Assembly (NCBI GenBank): GCA_030035585.1
Contig: CM057469.1
Span: 113,438,650-113,502,649, forward strand
Reading direction: 5' to 3'
From: Dugong dugon
Lineage: Eukaryota; Chordata; Mammalia; Sirenia; Dugongidae
DNA: 64,000 nucleotides
Shown here: positions 33,551 through 46,996 of the stretch, piece after piece
Position numbering within the stretch: the stretch's first letter is position 1
How the letters are laid out: every line of letters starts with the position of its first letter
Translations under genes and position numbers: made by a program
The notes under the pieces: generated by a model
Told to the model about the DNA's origin: nothing
Database searches by the model: none
Seen by the model: only the letters and a program-made list of their open reading frames with translations

Positions 33551-33902
33551 AGGCAAATATAAATTTGACAACTATGTCCAACAGTCACCTTTTTCCCCTC
33601 ATTTTATGGCTCTGGGAGGTTTGCATCACCATCTAGCTTACACCGTTGAGTAGTTCTTATTGACTGAAAACTCAGAAGCGGGGGCAGAGATACAATTTAT
33701 TTATTCCCCAAACCCAGATATCTGGGAAAAACTTACAAAGTATATCAGAATTTGCACATTGACTTACTACGTATTTTGTTTCTAAATGTAAAAAGAGAAC
33801 TCCCTATTGATTGCTTCATCTTTTCCTTCAACTTTCTGTGCAGAAAGAATAAATACACTGACCAGGAGATCCTAGTGTTTATTCTTATTCAGTTTTCAGA
33901 GT

Positions 33903-33925
33903 TTTTTTTTTTTTTTTTTTTTTAA
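33903..33925. repeat. T-run of about 21-23 bases
   Basis: A homopolymer T tract with no recognised element attached. Confidence 0.85.
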
Positions 33926-34194
33926 CTAAACGACCAAATTGTCATTTTGGTTGTACGCATCATTTTTTTTTTTCTATATGTCTTCATCTAGTTCCACCTC
34001 TAATGTCTACCATAACCATCTTTCAGAACGGTGTTATGAAAATCTAAGAGTTCAATAAAGATAAAAACTAAATCAATATCCTTTTTTTACTCCAAAAAAT
34101 GGCATTGTCTAGATTAACACCTATTATTTGAAAATCAAAGCGCCAGATCTGTATTATTTTCCCACGATAATTTATATATGTGTAGAACTCCAAT

Positions 34195-34345
34195 ATATAT
34201 TCCCAATTTTGATCCTCAAAATGACCCTATGAAAGTAGCAGAGCAGTTGTTATTTCCATTTTACAGATGGGCAAACTAAGACCTAGAAGGGTTTGAAGAT
34301 TTGCCTAAAGTCACTGTAAATACTAAGAGTCAATGAAAATCAACC
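34195..34345 (+). repeat. MIR
   Basis: ACCCTATGAAAGTAGCA, TATTTCCATTTTACAGATGG, GCAAACTAAGACCTAGAAGG and TTGCCTAAAGTCACTG form the MIR core and 3' region. Confidence 0.82.
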
Positions 34346-34389
34346 TTAAAAGGCCAAGGCTAGGCCCTCAGAGCAATTGGGTGTATTAG

Positions 34390-34750
34390 CTGAGACTTGT
34401 GTTTGCAAGCTCTTGACAGGGTTTTGTTGGCAATTTAAATGACTCAGGCATTTAATGGGAATGAACTGAGAGGTGTCACAGGGATTTGAGAAGAGAAGTC
34501 CCATGCTTTTGCATTTGAAAGTATTAACTCCGGTTGTTTTCGTGACAATAATGGGCACAGATGAATATACAGAGACTAGTTAGGAAACTATTGCCATAAC
34601 CCAGGTAAGAGATGATTGAGGACTTGGACCAGGGAAGTAGCAGTAAAGATGTTTAGAAATGATCTGATTCTGAATGTATTTTGAAGAATCCACAGGATTT
34701 GCTGATAACAGTGGGATACAAGATAAAAGAGAAGGAAAAGATGACTCAGC

Positions 34751-34789
<39 letters not shown>

Positions 34790-35005
34790 AAGGTGCCCAA
34801 TGTACATAGTTGCATTAAATAAAATAGGGAACTATGTAGGTGGAGAAATTGTGGAAAAGATTAGGAGTTCAGGTTTAGATATGTTATGCTAGAAATATTT
34901 TTGAACAGCACAAAGGGGATGTTGGCTATATAAGCTATATAAGCTGGACTTCAGAGCAGAAGTCCAGGATGGAAATATAAATTTATGAGTCATATCTGCT
35001 TTGTT
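34390..35005 (+). mobile_element. L2-type LINE relic with (TG)n expansion
   Basis: The landmarks GGAAACTATTGCCATAACCC, GAGGACTTGGACCAGGGAAG, TAGCAGT, GGAGTTCAGGTTTAGATATG and GGAAATATAAATTTATGAGT follow the sense order of the ancient L2-like repeat. A (TG) run of about 18 units at 34752-34787 has expanded within it. Confidence 0.62.
34752..34787. repeat. (TG)n microsatellite
   Basis: About 18 uninterrupted TG dinucleotides. Confidence 0.95.
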
Positions 35006-35673
35006 CTTCTCATTTTATTTCTCTGAAGAACTTTCTCTGCCCTTCAGTTCACAGATGGGACTATGCAACTTTCCCACTCAAAAGTCAGCCTAGACAGAGG
35101 TGAATCATTCAGTACCAATTCCAATTTGTTGAAGAAAAAACATAATTGGCCCAAAATTAGTCAAAGATTTCCCCCTTGATCAACTAGCTACAGTCAGTGA
35201 GTAGAATTTTGAAGCAGAGACATGGGCTAGCCCTGTAGAAATGGGAAGGAGTTCTTGGAAAAGAATTAAATAGATCACCTCAGGGGGAAACACAGTACAC
35301 AACAAAGGGATTTTTATAGAAGGGACCTTAATATATTTCTGAGACATAAGAAACTTAAATGCAACCAAATTTGGTGAGTTAGGGAAAAATGTCTATTAAA
35401 TAACTGCAGCAGAATGCAGGCATAAACATTACTCTTGATTTAAAATAGAAAAATTGCAGAGAAAAGCAACAACCACCAATAATATCAGCATAGGCAAAAT
35501 GGTATCCTGATAGAAGATATGTATTACATTCAAATTTAATAGTCCAATTTGATTTGATAGCCAAATTCGAATATAGCAGCCATTAACGCATCTCAAAATT
35601 ATCACCAGGTCACTACATTCTCATTAAATTTTACAAAAAATCAATGTATTGTACACTTACCGTATACTTATTA
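35006..35673. other. Unique non-coding DNA
   Basis: Nothing recognised. Confidence 0.5.
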
Positions 35674-35887
35674 GGAGCCTGGGTGGCACAATGGTTAAGC
35701 ACTCAGCTGCTAACCAAATGGTCGGCAGTCTGAACCCACTAGCTGCTCCTCAGGAGAAAGATGTGCCAATCTGCATCTGTAAAGATTTACCGCCTTGGAA
35801 ACTCTGTAGGGCAGTTCTACCCTGTGCTATAGTGTTGCTATAAGTCAGAATCCAGAATCAACAATGGCAACGGGTTTGGTTTTTGGG
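35674..35887 (+). repeat. AfroSINE, full length
   Basis: GGAGCCTGGGTGGCACAATG head, GAGAAAGATGTGCCAATCTG long-subfamily marker, and a GCAACGGGTTTGGTTTTTGG tail. Confidence 0.93.
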
Positions 35888-36369
35888 TACCCTTATTGTA
35901 ATAAACTATAAAAATGTTTTTTCTCACTTCTACAATATTCTGCCCCTGTCTTTCTTGATTTGTGATAAACTATTTGTGGAAAATATGAATTTATAATTTA
36001 TAATAAATTAAAATGATGAATTTCTGTTTGTGTAAAACTAATTTTAACAGTCCTTATTTTCTTCTGTTAAAGGGTCCATTATTCATTCCATGTTAATGAT
36101 GGCCAAGACAGATTATTATCATTGACATGAACCCAACAACTCTTTCTTAGGTCAGAGCATCAGAGGGAGAGTGTCATAACTGATGAATAAAACCAGCTGA
36201 TGGTCATCATCAAAGATCCAGTTGGTTTAATAACAAAATTTGTGTTAAAATTGAAATAAAAAAAGGATAGCATACTTCATTGAATACACATACCAACAAT
36301 GTGTTAATACCCATCCTTTTTCAAGACTAAATAATCATAAAGATTTCTCTATAGCATCCTTACTTATAG
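35888..36369. other. Unique AT-rich DNA
   Basis: Nothing recognised. Confidence 0.45.
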
Positions 36370-36512
36370 TGTGGTCCTGACTATGCCCGTGAGTGTGCTT
36401 TTAAAAAGCGCATGTTTCTGATCTCTGAGGAAGAACCAATCAGGAAATTTGCATTTTTAACAAGCTCTTCAAGGTGACTCTTTATGCATACCACAGTTGA
36501 AAATCCACTTTC
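36370..36512. mobile_element. MER5-like hAT relic
   Basis: TGTGGTCCTGACTATGCC, then GCATTTTTAACAAGCTCTTC and AAGGTGACTCTTTATGCATA, with a final CACAGTTGAAAATCCA, follow the usual MER5A order. Confidence 0.68.
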
Positions 36513-37164
36513 TGAGAGCCAATATAATGAATTTATTTACAAACTCAGTATAAGCCAAAAAAAAACCCGAATGGAAAATGAGATGACAGGTTGCGTTTCA
36601 CAGCCTTAAATGTTAGTGGGGAAGGAAGGGTGCTCGTTATGACAGGAGTGGGCAAAAAGCCAAGCTCATTAAAATTCTGCCTCACTCACTGCCTGATTTC
36701 CCAGTAACCTGGTCATATTTTAACCAGTCTATCAATCAAAAATAAATACTTAGTGAGAATTTGTGGTATGCTTGAGGTGTGGTGTGAGTCCTGGTCCCTG
36801 GGCATATGGACATATGTTATATTTGAATGATTGATTGTGCATGCTATCTCAGTATTTCTCCACTCTGCTGGAAGAATGATACCCCTACTACACCCAAATT
36901 GCCCTCAACTGGCTACTTATGAAGGAAAAAAAAAAACAAAACAAAACAAAAAAAAAACTAAATAAGTGAGTCAGGTTTACATATTAGGCAGATTCAATAG
37001 GACCATGTTGAATGTGTCTGAGGCTTCTAAACTGTCTTGTGATGGACATAGAGACTAAAACTTTACTGCATTTTCTGAGTTTTTTTTTTTATCACATTGA
37101 CTAAACCATCTATTTGAAACTATATTCTTTAAAAAAAACACTATATAGATTTGTTGAAGTTTAA
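36513..37164. other. Unique non-coding DNA
   Basis: Contains a short A-rich/CAAAA tract at 36926-36958. No gene is seen. Confidence 0.45.
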
Positions 37165-37335
37165 AGAACAAAGGATTTGGAATACTACAAACTGGCTTCC
37201 AGTTCTACTAAACTTCTCTGATTCCTCATCTTCAAGTGTGGATGATAATGGGTACCTTATAGGACTGCTGGGACCATAAGGAGCAAATGAATTAATAGAG
37301 CAAAAGGTGAAAGGAACTTGACACTTTAAAGTGCT
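37165..37335 (+). repeat. MIR
   Basis: GATTCCTCATCTTCAAGTGT, GATGATAATGGGTACCTTAT and GCAAATGAATTAATAGAGC are the central MIR landmarks. Confidence 0.75.
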
Positions 37336-37482
37336 ATTATTTGAATGAATCAATTGTTTATTTCAGATAGACCCATGATAAGACTGAAGTTTAAAACTTA
37401 TCACACACACTAGGCTTTTGAAAATGTGCCCAGTGAAGACCATGGGAAGAAAGAAATTGGCAGCCTTTTTGGCTCAGTGGAA

Positions 37483-37690
37483 AGAGCTCTGGTGGTCCAA
37501 TGGTTAAGTGCTAGGCTGCTAACCTAAAGGATGGAAATTTGAATCCACCAGTTGCTCCTTGGGAGAAAGATGTGGCAGTCTGCTTCCATAAAGATTTACC
37601 CACGTGGAAAGCCTATGCAGCAGTTCTACCCTTTCCTATAGGGTCACTATGAGTCGGAATCAACTCAACAGCAATGAGTCTGGCTTTTTT
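37483..37690 (+). repeat. AfroSINE, full length
   Basis: AGAGCTCTGGTGGTCCAATG head, GAGAAAGATGTGGCAGTCTG marker, CTATAGGGTCACTATGAGTC and GGAATCAACTCAACAGCAAT tail. Confidence 0.93.
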
Positions 37691-37889
37691 GGGGATTGGC
37701 TCAATGAGTATGAATTTTCTGAGGAGAGGCGTAGGGCTAAGGTCCAAGTAGATAGAAAACACCCAGCAAAAAAACAAGCAAGTGTGGTACTAGGAATATA
37801 TTTTGGAGTTTCACCCTCCTTAGCTACAATATGTCCATCATCATTCAGTACAGTTACTTCATCAGTCATTCTTGGTATATTCTCTTGGT

Positions 37890-38112
37890 TTCCTTATATT
37901 TATCTACCATGTACTTCATTGAGTGATTTACCTACAGTAGCATATTTGATCTTCACAGCATTTATCTGAGAAAGACACTAAACTGGCCCCACTTTCACTT
38001 ATGAAGAACATGAACTCCAGCAATAAGAAGTGACTTGTCCATGGTTACACAGAAAGGAAAAGATGAAAACTGCATTCAAAATGAAACCGTCTTAACTCTA
38101 GAACTCGCACCG
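37890..38112 (+). repeat. MIR
   Basis: CATATTTGATCTTCACAGCA, GTGACTTGTCCATGGTTACA and a degraded terminal part are consistent with MIR in sense. Confidence 0.68.
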
Positions 38113-38829
38113 TGAAGTACCTTATTATAAATCCTCCTAAGTGTTCTGATGATTTTGAATGATATATATTAAAAGAAAAGCGTTGATTATATTCTTTGTT
38201 TATATTTTCATAAATATCATGCATTTTTTAATCTTTCTATTGAAATTTTTAAAAATAATTTAATCGGATTCTTTACATATTGTGTCTATATTCTAGAACT
38301 GGTGCTCTTCAGAAATAATTCATTCTACGTTTAATAAAGAATAAATGAATGATATACTTTACCATTAATAACATTGATATTCTTAACTACATATTTTTTA
38401 TCTCAGTAATATGTCAGCATCTACTTCCATGCTTAAAAACCCGAGTGTAACTTTACCTGTGAGCCTTATTTTTGCTCTCTCATCTCAAATAGGCAGGTGC
38501 AACATATAAAGTTGTGAGATGTTTGCTTGACTGGTAAGGGAAGAAAAGTACTGAGCCAAGGGGAGGAAGAGATCAGGCAGAGCGGGACAGGAAAACAATT
38601 AGGGGAGCCCAGTCAACCATGGCTGATTTTAATCCATGGACTGGTGGGCTAGAGCTCAGCCTGTCCTGTTGGATGTAGGCATGCATACCCCAGTTGCTGA
38701 GTCTCAGCCACTCCTTCACTGCCAGTGGGTAAGATGGCTAAATAGGATAGGGTATGCTGGGAAAAAAGCAGTGTAACTGTCTAAATACATTAGACAATGT
38801 ATTCTGAATATTTTCTTTACAATGTGGCT
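38113..38829. other. Unique non-coding DNA
   Basis: No gene or recognised repeat. Confidence 0.45.
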
Positions 38830-39075
38830 GTTAAGGCTGTAGTTTGAGTCCTGTTTCTGACATTTACTTACTGAGTCATCTTGGGAAAGGTACTTAAATT
38901 CTTTGTAACTAAGTTTTATCATGAGTAAAATGGGGGGAGCATGATAAAACCTACTTCATTAAGTTGTTGTGAACAGCAAATGAGTTAATACAAGCAAAAA
39001 TATATAACTAAACAGAAAGATGTCTGAACCATAGTAAGCATTCAATAATGTCAACTGTTGTTATTATTATCTCTT
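38830..39075 (+). repeat. MIR, nearly complete
   Basis: GTTTGAGTCCTGTTTCTGAC, TTGGGAAAGGTACTTAAATT, CATGAGTAAAATGGGG and GCAAATGAGTTAATACAAGC follow the MIR consensus order over about 240 bp. Confidence 0.88.
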
Positions 39076-41499
39076 ATTTTTGTCTATTCTAGTGTGACCA
39101 TACTGTATGGATGAACCTGGCACAAGGCTTAGTACAAAGACAGTGTTCAGCAAAGATTCATTGAATTGCATAATATATTTAAACTTTCCTCTATGAAATT
39201 AATTAATTCCTTGTCAAACAATAAATTATCCATATAAGAAATTCATGCAGTTAAAAATAATTTACATAAAATCTTGTCTTTATTGCATAATGTCTGAAAT
39301 GTTTCCTTTGTTAAAATCAAAGCTAACAACTGACTGTATTTTCAGGAAAACACCACATCTGATGGCCTCCAAGATATATGAATCTTAAGATTTCCAATAA
39401 AAATGCTCTGATGAGAAGGACAGATTTGGCTCTTATCTGTTCTCTAATAAAAGAATTCTGAGCTACTTGCCGAACAGATCATTATTAACAGAAGTGCTTG
39501 GCTAAGACATGATTTGTTGTCAGTAATAGGACTATTTTTCAAAGCAGATCTTGCAGCTTTTAAGCCACAGAATCAAGCTCAAGAAAAATGTTGTGTTTAA
39601 TCATATTCTCTCTCTCTCTCTCTCATAATTGTCACCCTCCTGCACTACTGGGGTCATCATGAGTAGAAATCAACTCAACAGCAACTGGTTTACATGACTG
39701 TCTTTAGAGAGATACAAAATATAATCTCTAAGAACTAAGAGCACAACCAAGCTTAGAATCATAATATTCACTCCAGCTTCCCAGAAGTTTAGACAAGTGT
39801 GATACATTTGGAATAGTCCCTACCTCACACTCCAAATCTTGGAAAACCCACCCAGCACCTCTCTTTGTTATGTAAATATCTTCCCCTTCTACCTGAAAGA
39901 GACAGCTTGAGTTTATTTGGATCCATCAGCTCTCCTCTAGGTGAGGAAGAATGGTGCAAGGCTTGCATATGCTGAGTACCATTCGCTAGGGCTGTGAATG
40001 CTGACATGTTCCACAGCCTCCTCTTTTCCCATGGTTGCCAGCAGAGTTGCTTCTGCCAGTGTCTGTTGCTATTTCACAAGTCTTCCTTACACTTGTTCTT
40101 TTTCTAGGAAGGTGTTATATTTCATGAAAGAAGCCTGGTCTGGCAGCCAGGAACAAGAAAGTGAAAGGAGAAAGTGTTCCAGCTTTATTAGAAATAAATT
40201 CATAATAGAGGTGTAGCAATGATGGCGGGAAGCATTCTGTAGGCCAGGACTGAATTTTTTCGGAAGATCCTCTGCTATCAAGTTCACAGTCCCTTGGGTC
40301 AAGGCCTGACTTCTTCTCTAAAGTTAGGATATTAGATTAGATGACCCCTTAAGTTTTTCCCATTCAAAAGTCACATGAATTTAGAAATTAAATCAAACAC
40401 TAGAGTGTTCATTGAGAAAAGAAGTTTGATGTATCTAAAGTCCTACATAGAATTTGCAAGAGAGGCCAGTATTTGAAAATTTAGTCAAATAACTATTTTA
40501 TAAAGAAGAAATCTAAAATCTTAAAAGGTTAAATGTAAGAGCCAGAATTGGAACTTAGATAATGTAATTACCAACCTAGTATTTTTTTTCCATAAAATCT
40601 TATCAAAATTTCCAATGGAGTATGTTTCCAGGTTTTGGAAGGGATAATTAAGATTAAAAAAAAAAAAAAAAATCCTTTCAGACACCACTGGAATCAGTTT
40701 GTATTGACCTTCTGTTGGTGGAACTCATCCTTTATTCAAGTCTTAAAACACCTACCTCAACTGTACAGCTAGTTTACTTAATACAGGAATGCCTATAAGA
40801 CAAGGGATAGAGAGGAGATGTCTAATCTCCACAGGTTACAGAAATAATACATGCATCTTAAGATAAAGTATGGATAAATTTTCCCTCTGGAAAGTATTTT
40901 AATAAAGGTAATGAGTTGGGAATTTTATATATATATATATACCATATTTCCTAACCTTTTTATTCAACTTTTAAGAACCTACTGAAAGTATTTATTCTCC
41001 ATGATTTTTATCTCATTATGTATTTCCTTGTACAATTCTAACTTTTAGAAGTTTTTCTCTAGTCTCTCAAATTTAGGAAATCTAGAATGAAAGTTTTCTT
41101 CAAAACACCTATCCTGGATATCTGGGCTAAACTAAAATCCATGATCTAAGTGGAAACACTAGAGATAATTATTATGGTCTCCAAGGGAAATCAGCACATC
41201 TTGTGCATTTTTTCCCATGTGTAGGTTGTGAAGTCCATAAAGGAAGCCAGTATTTATGAACTGTACCCAGTTTAGAGTAATAGATCATGGATCATTAATA
41301 GGCAGGATATTTTTTTCCTGATCTGTGTATCAATGAAGAAAGAAAATGAGAGGGATATTTGAAATAGATCTGGTAAAGAGTAATGAAGTATCAGGCGAGA
41401 ATAAGATAAAGCAAAATAAATGAAGAAATTTTCAAATGAGGGATCCTATTTGACTCTATTTCTATTTCCTTTGCATGAGTTAGACCCATTCCCTTAGTT
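39076..41499. other. Mostly unique non-coding DNA
   Basis: Contains a (TC)n run at 39608-39624, an AfroSINE tail fragment at 39647-39692 and an A-run of about 17 at 40656-40672. No gene is present; frames at 39998-40302 overlap on both strands without a domain. Confidence 0.5.
39647..39692 (+). repeat. AfroSINE 3' end fragment
   Basis: TCATCATGAGTAGAAATCAA and CTCAACAGCAACTGGTTT are the terminal tail only. Confidence 0.7.
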
Positions 41500-42000
41500 G
41501 ACTGCTATTATCAGTCAGTTTAGGCTGTGCTATGATGCTGTAACAAACAACTACAAAAATCTCATTAACTTACTGTAACAAAGATGTGTTTCTCACTCAA
41601 ATCACATATACATCATGAATTGACTCCAACTCTGCTTAAGATTTTCATACTCTGGTACTTATGCTGACTGAGGAGCCATGATCTAGGACATTACCAGTTT
41701 CATGTAAAGAAAAATGAGGCGCAACATTTATGTACTGGCTCTTAAATATCACTGGTAACTTATTGACAAAAAGATATCATGAGTTCATGGTTGAGACCAA
41801 GATAACTGGGATTATACATCCCAGAGGGATGGACATCACAGAGGAGGAGCATCCCAGACAGGGCAGTAAATATATTGAAACAGGATGCAACTTACCACAA
41901 TGACATACATGTAAGAGAAGGGATGACTTACAGTTGAAAGTGTCAGGTGGTCTTTCATCAGCTTTCAACAAAAATAATTATGAAAGTACATCCCCTCTGG
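41500..42000. repeat. Ancient interspersed repeat, family not assigned
   Basis: GATGCTGTAACAAACAACTA, CAAAAATCTCATTAACTTAC and GTGTTTCTCACTCAAATCAC are arranged as in a widespread placental interspersed repeat (often in the form TGCTGTAACAAACAACC). I cannot give its class. It is diverged and non-coding. Confidence 0.5.
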
Positions 42001-42654
42001 AAAAAATAAATCAAAACTAACTGCCATGGAATATCAGTATCTTGACTGGTGGAGCTGGACTGGAAAACTAGCCCAGCAAGTAATAGTTTGTGTGGAAGGT
42101 AACCATGTGTCTTGGCTTGCCATGGACAATCTCCTTTTACTTTTGAAAATGTTACAAAAAAAATTTCAAAAAAATTATTCCAAAAATTATAATAAAATGT
42201 TGGCCAAAAAAATTATCCTGGACTGATGGTCAATTATATGTTCACCCCAAGGGATATGTAATGCCTCCATTTACATGCTTATGTATCAAAAATGCAGCTT
42301 ATAAAGCCTTCAGGAATTAGGTAGCCACTGGCCTACCTTAGGGTGATGTGTGGGAGGGTCTGGTAGGGCTCCTCTCCCACACATAAATGATTTAGTGTCT
42401 TTCTAGAAACAAACAAAAAAAAACAACTAAACTAAACCATGCAGATGTGTGAAAGTGGTCTAAATTTACACTGTAAGTCATAGCTAATACAGGAAGAATC
42501 TGTGGGAATTGTCATTTTATATGTCCTCCCTCAAGTGCGCGCACCACAGAGCCAGATGATGGGCTGGTCAGAGAGCACGAAAGAAGGTTTTCTCACAAAA
42601 TTGACGGAAGAGTCACAATCCTCATGAAGGACAATTTGTTTATATTAATTCAAG
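42001..42654. other. Unique non-coding DNA
   Basis: No gene or recognised repeat. Confidence 0.45.
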
Positions 42655-42740
42655 TCTTAAAAAATGTGTATATCAATTATTTCAGCAATTTTTCTTCTAG
42701 AAATTTATACTAAAGAAATAATCATAGCTATGAACAAAAA
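42655..42740 (+). mobile_element. Possible L1ME 3' fragment
   Basis: TTTTCTTCTAGAAATTTATA followed by AAAGAAATAATCATAG resembles the L1ME 'CTTCTAGGAATTTATCC' region. It is short and weak. Confidence 0.4.
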
Positions 42741-42764
42741 AAAAAATCAAGTGATTATTTTCTA

Positions 42765-42958
42765 TATCAATTTTAGAGCACTTTCAATGTACTAAGCATA
42801 GTACTAAGCATTTGCACACATTTTTTAATCCTCACAACAACGTTAAGAAGCCTACATTATGATCCCTTTCTCCAGGTGAGAAAAGTGTGGTCTAAAGATG
42901 TTTAAAGTAACTTATTCTATACTCAGAATAGGAGAGTAAGCGTTTGAATTCAGATATG
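42765..42958 (+). repeat. MIR
   Basis: AGCACTTTCAATGTACTAAG, ATCCTCACAACAACGTTAAG and CCAGGTGAGAAAAGTGTGG are standard MIR landmarks. Confidence 0.85.
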
Positions 42959-43149
42959 TCAAACTTTAAAGTCATTATTTAATAGTTTCCTTATGCTGTT
43001 TTCAGAGAATTGAAAACTGCTTTTGTACAAGAGGCCCACTATAGATTCAAAGAGCCAAACTGATTGAAACTTAAAGGATAATATATAAGTATGCATATTC
43101 ATATATATACACGCATATATATTATATATATCTAGCTTGCAAATAGTAA

Positions 43150-46100
43150 ACAAAAAAAAAAAGTTTGAGAGGCTATGCTAATATCAGACAAAATAATCTT
43201 TGAGTCAAAAAGTGTTACAAGAGGTAATGGAGAACATTATATATTAATAAAAAGATCAGTTCATCAAGAAGATATAAAAATTATTAACTATATAAGCACC
43301 AAACAACAGAATTCTCAAATATGTAAAGCAAATATTGACAGAATTGAAAGAATAAATAGACAATTCTACAGTAGTAGTTGGAGACTTCAATACCTTACTT
43401 TCAATGATGGCTAGACCATCTAGACAGAAGATCAATAAGGAAATAGAAAACTTGAACAAAACTATAAACCAACTAGACCTAATAGGCATATATGTATATA
43501 GAACACTTCATCCAGCAAAACAGAATACACATTCTTAACTTCATGTAGAACATTCACCAGAATAGACTATAAGTTTGACTATACTATAAATGGTTGAAAT
43601 TATACAAATTACATTCTCTGTCTGCAGTGGAATGAAGCTAGAAATCTACATCAGAAGGAAAACTGGAAAATTCAAATATGTGAAAATTACACAACACACC
43701 CTTAGACAACCAACTGGTCAAAGAAGGAAAAAAATTCTTAAAATTAAATAAAAACAAAAACATATCAAAACTTATGGGATACAGCAAAAGTAGTGCTCAT
43801 GAGGAACTTTACAGCAGAGAACACATTCAAAAAGAACAATCTCAAATCAATAGCTTAATGTTATAACTTAAAAAAACTAGAAAAAGAAGAACAAATTATA
43901 CCCCAAGTTAGCAGAAGAAAGGAAATATAACGTATATTGGGGCAGAGATTTAAATAAAAAATAGAGAATAGAAAAAATACAGAGCGAGGACTAACAAACC
44001 CAAAAGTTGATTCTTTGAAAAGACTAACAAAATTGAAAAAATGTAGCTAAACTAAGAAAAAAAGGAGACTCAAACCTCTAAATTCAGAACTGAATTGGAG
44101 ATATTACTACCAACCAAACACAGAAAAAAACAAAAACTATAAGATAATACTATGGATACATGTATGCCGACAAATTAGAAAACCTAAATGAAATGGACAT
44201 TATTTCCAAAAAGACACCAAAACTGATTCAAGAAGGAATAGAAAATATGAACAGACTTATTTCAAATAAATAAATTGAATCAGTAATCAAAAAACTCCTA
44301 ACAAGGAAAACCCAGGACTAAATTACTTCACTGGTGAATTTTACCAAACATTTAAAAAAGAATTAACACCAATCTTTCTGAAATTTTTCTGAAAAATAGA
44401 AGAGAAGGGAACACTTCTACCTCATTCTATGAGGCCAGCATCACCCTAATACCAAAGCCAGATAAAGATCCCTGAAGAAAAAAAAGATACAGATCAATAT
44501 CCCTTATGAATATAGATGCAAAAATTCACAATTAAACACTAGTAAACCAAATCAAACAGCAAAATAAGAGGATTATACACCACGACCAACTGGGATTTAT
44601 GCCAGGAATGGAAAGGTGGTTCAACATAAGTAAAATCCATTTATGTAATATACCAAATTAATAGAAGGGAAAAACAAGCAAACAAAAAAAGTAAAACACT
44701 TAATCTTATCTTCCTTGATGCAGAAAAAGCATTTGACAAAATCCAACATCCTTTCATGATAAAAACCCTCGGAAAACTAGGAATGGAATGAAACTTCTTC
44801 AACACGATAAAGGACATTCATGGAAAACTCACAGCTAACGTCATACTCAATGGTGATTAGGAATAAGACAAGGATGCCTACTCTCACCACTGCTATTCAA
44901 TACTGTACTAGAAGTTCTAGCCAGAGCTTTGGGCAAGAAAAGGAAAAGCTATCAAAATTGGGAAGGAAGAAGTAAAACTACCTCTTCTTGCAGATGACAC
45001 AATCCTACGTATAGAAGAACCCAAAGAATCCACCAGAAAACTACTAGAGCTAATAAATGAACACAGCAAGGTGGCAGGGTAATAAACGAATTCATCAAAG
45101 TGACAGGGTACAAGATCAACATACAAAAATCAGTTGTGTTTCTATATACCAACGGTGAACAATCTGAAAACGAAAACAATTCCATTTACAATAGCATCTA
45201 AGGAATAAAATACCTAGGAATAAATTTAACCAAGGAGGTACAATACTTGTAGACTGAAAACTATAAAACATTGCTGAAAGAAATTAAAGGAGACCCCTGG
45301 TGGCACAAAAGTAAAGAGCTTGGCTGCTAACCAAAAGGTCAGCAGTTCAAATCCACCAACCTCGCCTTGGAAACCCTTTGGGACAGTTCTACTCTGTCCT
45401 ATAGGGTCGCTATGAGTCGTAATTGCCTCGATGACAACAGGTTTTTTGTTTTAAGTAAAAGAAAAAATATTCCTTTTTAATGGTTGGAAGACTTAATAAT
45501 AAAATGTCAGTACTATTCAACAAAATCTACAGATCTGATGCAATTTATATCAAAATTCCAATAGCCTTCTTTGCAGAAATGAAAAAACCAATCCTCACAT
45601 TCATATCTAATTGTGTGGGTCTCTGAATAGCCACAACAGTCTTGAAAAAGAAGAATGAAGTTGAAGGACTCACATTTCCTGATTTCATAACATGCTATAA
45701 AGCTATACTAACCAAAGCAGTGCGGTACTCATATACACAACAGCAAAATCATGAGTAATTAAAGAAAAAAAATAGATAAATTAGACTTTATCAAAATTAA
45801 AAACTTTTGTGCTTCAAAAAACTTCATAAAGAAAGTGAAGAGATAACCTACAGAATGGGAAAAAATACTTGGCAACCATATATCTGATAAGGGTTTAATA
45901 TTCAGAATATATAAAGAACCCCTATCACTCAACAAGAAAAGAGACAACCGAGGTAAAATCTTGGCAGAGGACACAAATAGACATTTTCATCACAAATGAA
46001 CAAGTACATGAAAAAATGCTCAATACCACTGATCATTAGGGATATGCATTTCAAAACCACCATGAGATACCACTTCACACTCACAAGGGTGGTTAAAACT

Positions 46101-46427
46101 AAGAGAAAAAAATAATTTGCAAGTAGGTGTTGGTAACCATGTGGAGAAATTGGAATTCTCGTACATTGCTGGGGGAAGGTAAAATGGTGCATCCACATGG
46201 AAAGCAGTTTGGTGGTTCCTCAGAAAGCTAAATAAAGATTTATAAGACCCAGTAAGTCCACTCCTAGGTGCATACCCAAAAGAATTGAAAACAGGTACTT
46301 AAACAAATATGTGTACACAAGTATTCAGGGCAGCACTATTCAGAGCAGCCAAAATGTGGAAACAGCCCAAATATCCATTAACCGATGAAGGGATAAACAA
46401 AATATGCTATATATATATATAGTTTGG
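43150..46427 (+). mobile_element. Older L1 (L1M-type), ORF2 3.2 kb
   Basis: Nearly the whole ORF2 can be followed: an endonuclease region, linker, a 'NIDAKIHN'-like block near 44510, the palm motif near 44868-44890, a LADD in place of YADD at 44987-44998, and the C-terminus near 46100-46380. It is interrupted by many stops and indels and is clearly more decayed than the L1 at 15207. There is no 3'UTR, and the 3' end joins an AfroSINE after an (AT)n tract. Another AfroSINE interrupts it at 45289-45452. Confidence 0.9.
45289..45452 (+). repeat. AfroSINE nested in L1
   Basis: GGAGACCCCTGGTGGCACAA head to TATAGGGTCGCTATGAGTCG and a GACAACAGGTTTTTTGTTTT tail. L1 sequence continues on either side. 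Confidence 0.93.
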
Positions 46428-46600
46428 TGGCTGCCCTGGTTGCACCGTGGTTAAGAGCTCAGCTGCTAACCAAAAGATCAGCAGTTTGAATCCACCAGCT
46501 GCTCCTTGGAAGCCCTATGGGACAGTTCTCCTCTGCCCTATAAGGTCTCCATGAGTCAGAATCGACTCAACAGCAATGGGTTTTTTGGTTTTTGTTTTTT
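46428..46600 (+). repeat. AfroSINE at the L1 3' edge
   Basis: GCTGCCCTGGTTGCACCGTG head, CAGAATCGACTCAACAGCAA and a TTTTTTGGTTTTTG tail. It sits directly after the (TA)n tract ending the L1. Confidence 0.93.
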
Positions 46601-46900
46601 TAGGGGCTTGGTAGGAGAGGGAGAGAGGAGTGACTGCCTAATGGAAACAAAGCATCACAGGGAATTGTGGATGTCTTTTATCTTCTTGTACATGCTTATT
46701 TTCATTTTTCTAAGATCTTTTTTAATAAATATGTGTAATTTTGTAATGAAAACTGTTTAACAATAACAAAAATCTTTAAAAGGAATGAGATGATTGTTTA
46801 ATTGCTGATCCACAGAGTCGATCTCTTTTCCAGTTAAATGTGGGACCCAAACTGGCAGATTCCAGGTAAACATTTTATCAGAGCATGATACAAGCTAGCC

Positions 46901-46996
46901 AAAACATCTCACCAAAAAGAGACATCCAAAGTTATATAATTTACTGTATCACCAAATCACAATCTAATGGTGTAGTTAAGTTCCTTTACTTCTATT
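46901..46996 (+). repeat. Direct repeat copy 1
   Basis: Shares CACCAAAAAGAGACATC, ATATAATTTACTGT, CACCAAATCA and GTTCCTTTACTT in order with 48552-48650. Confidence 0.85.
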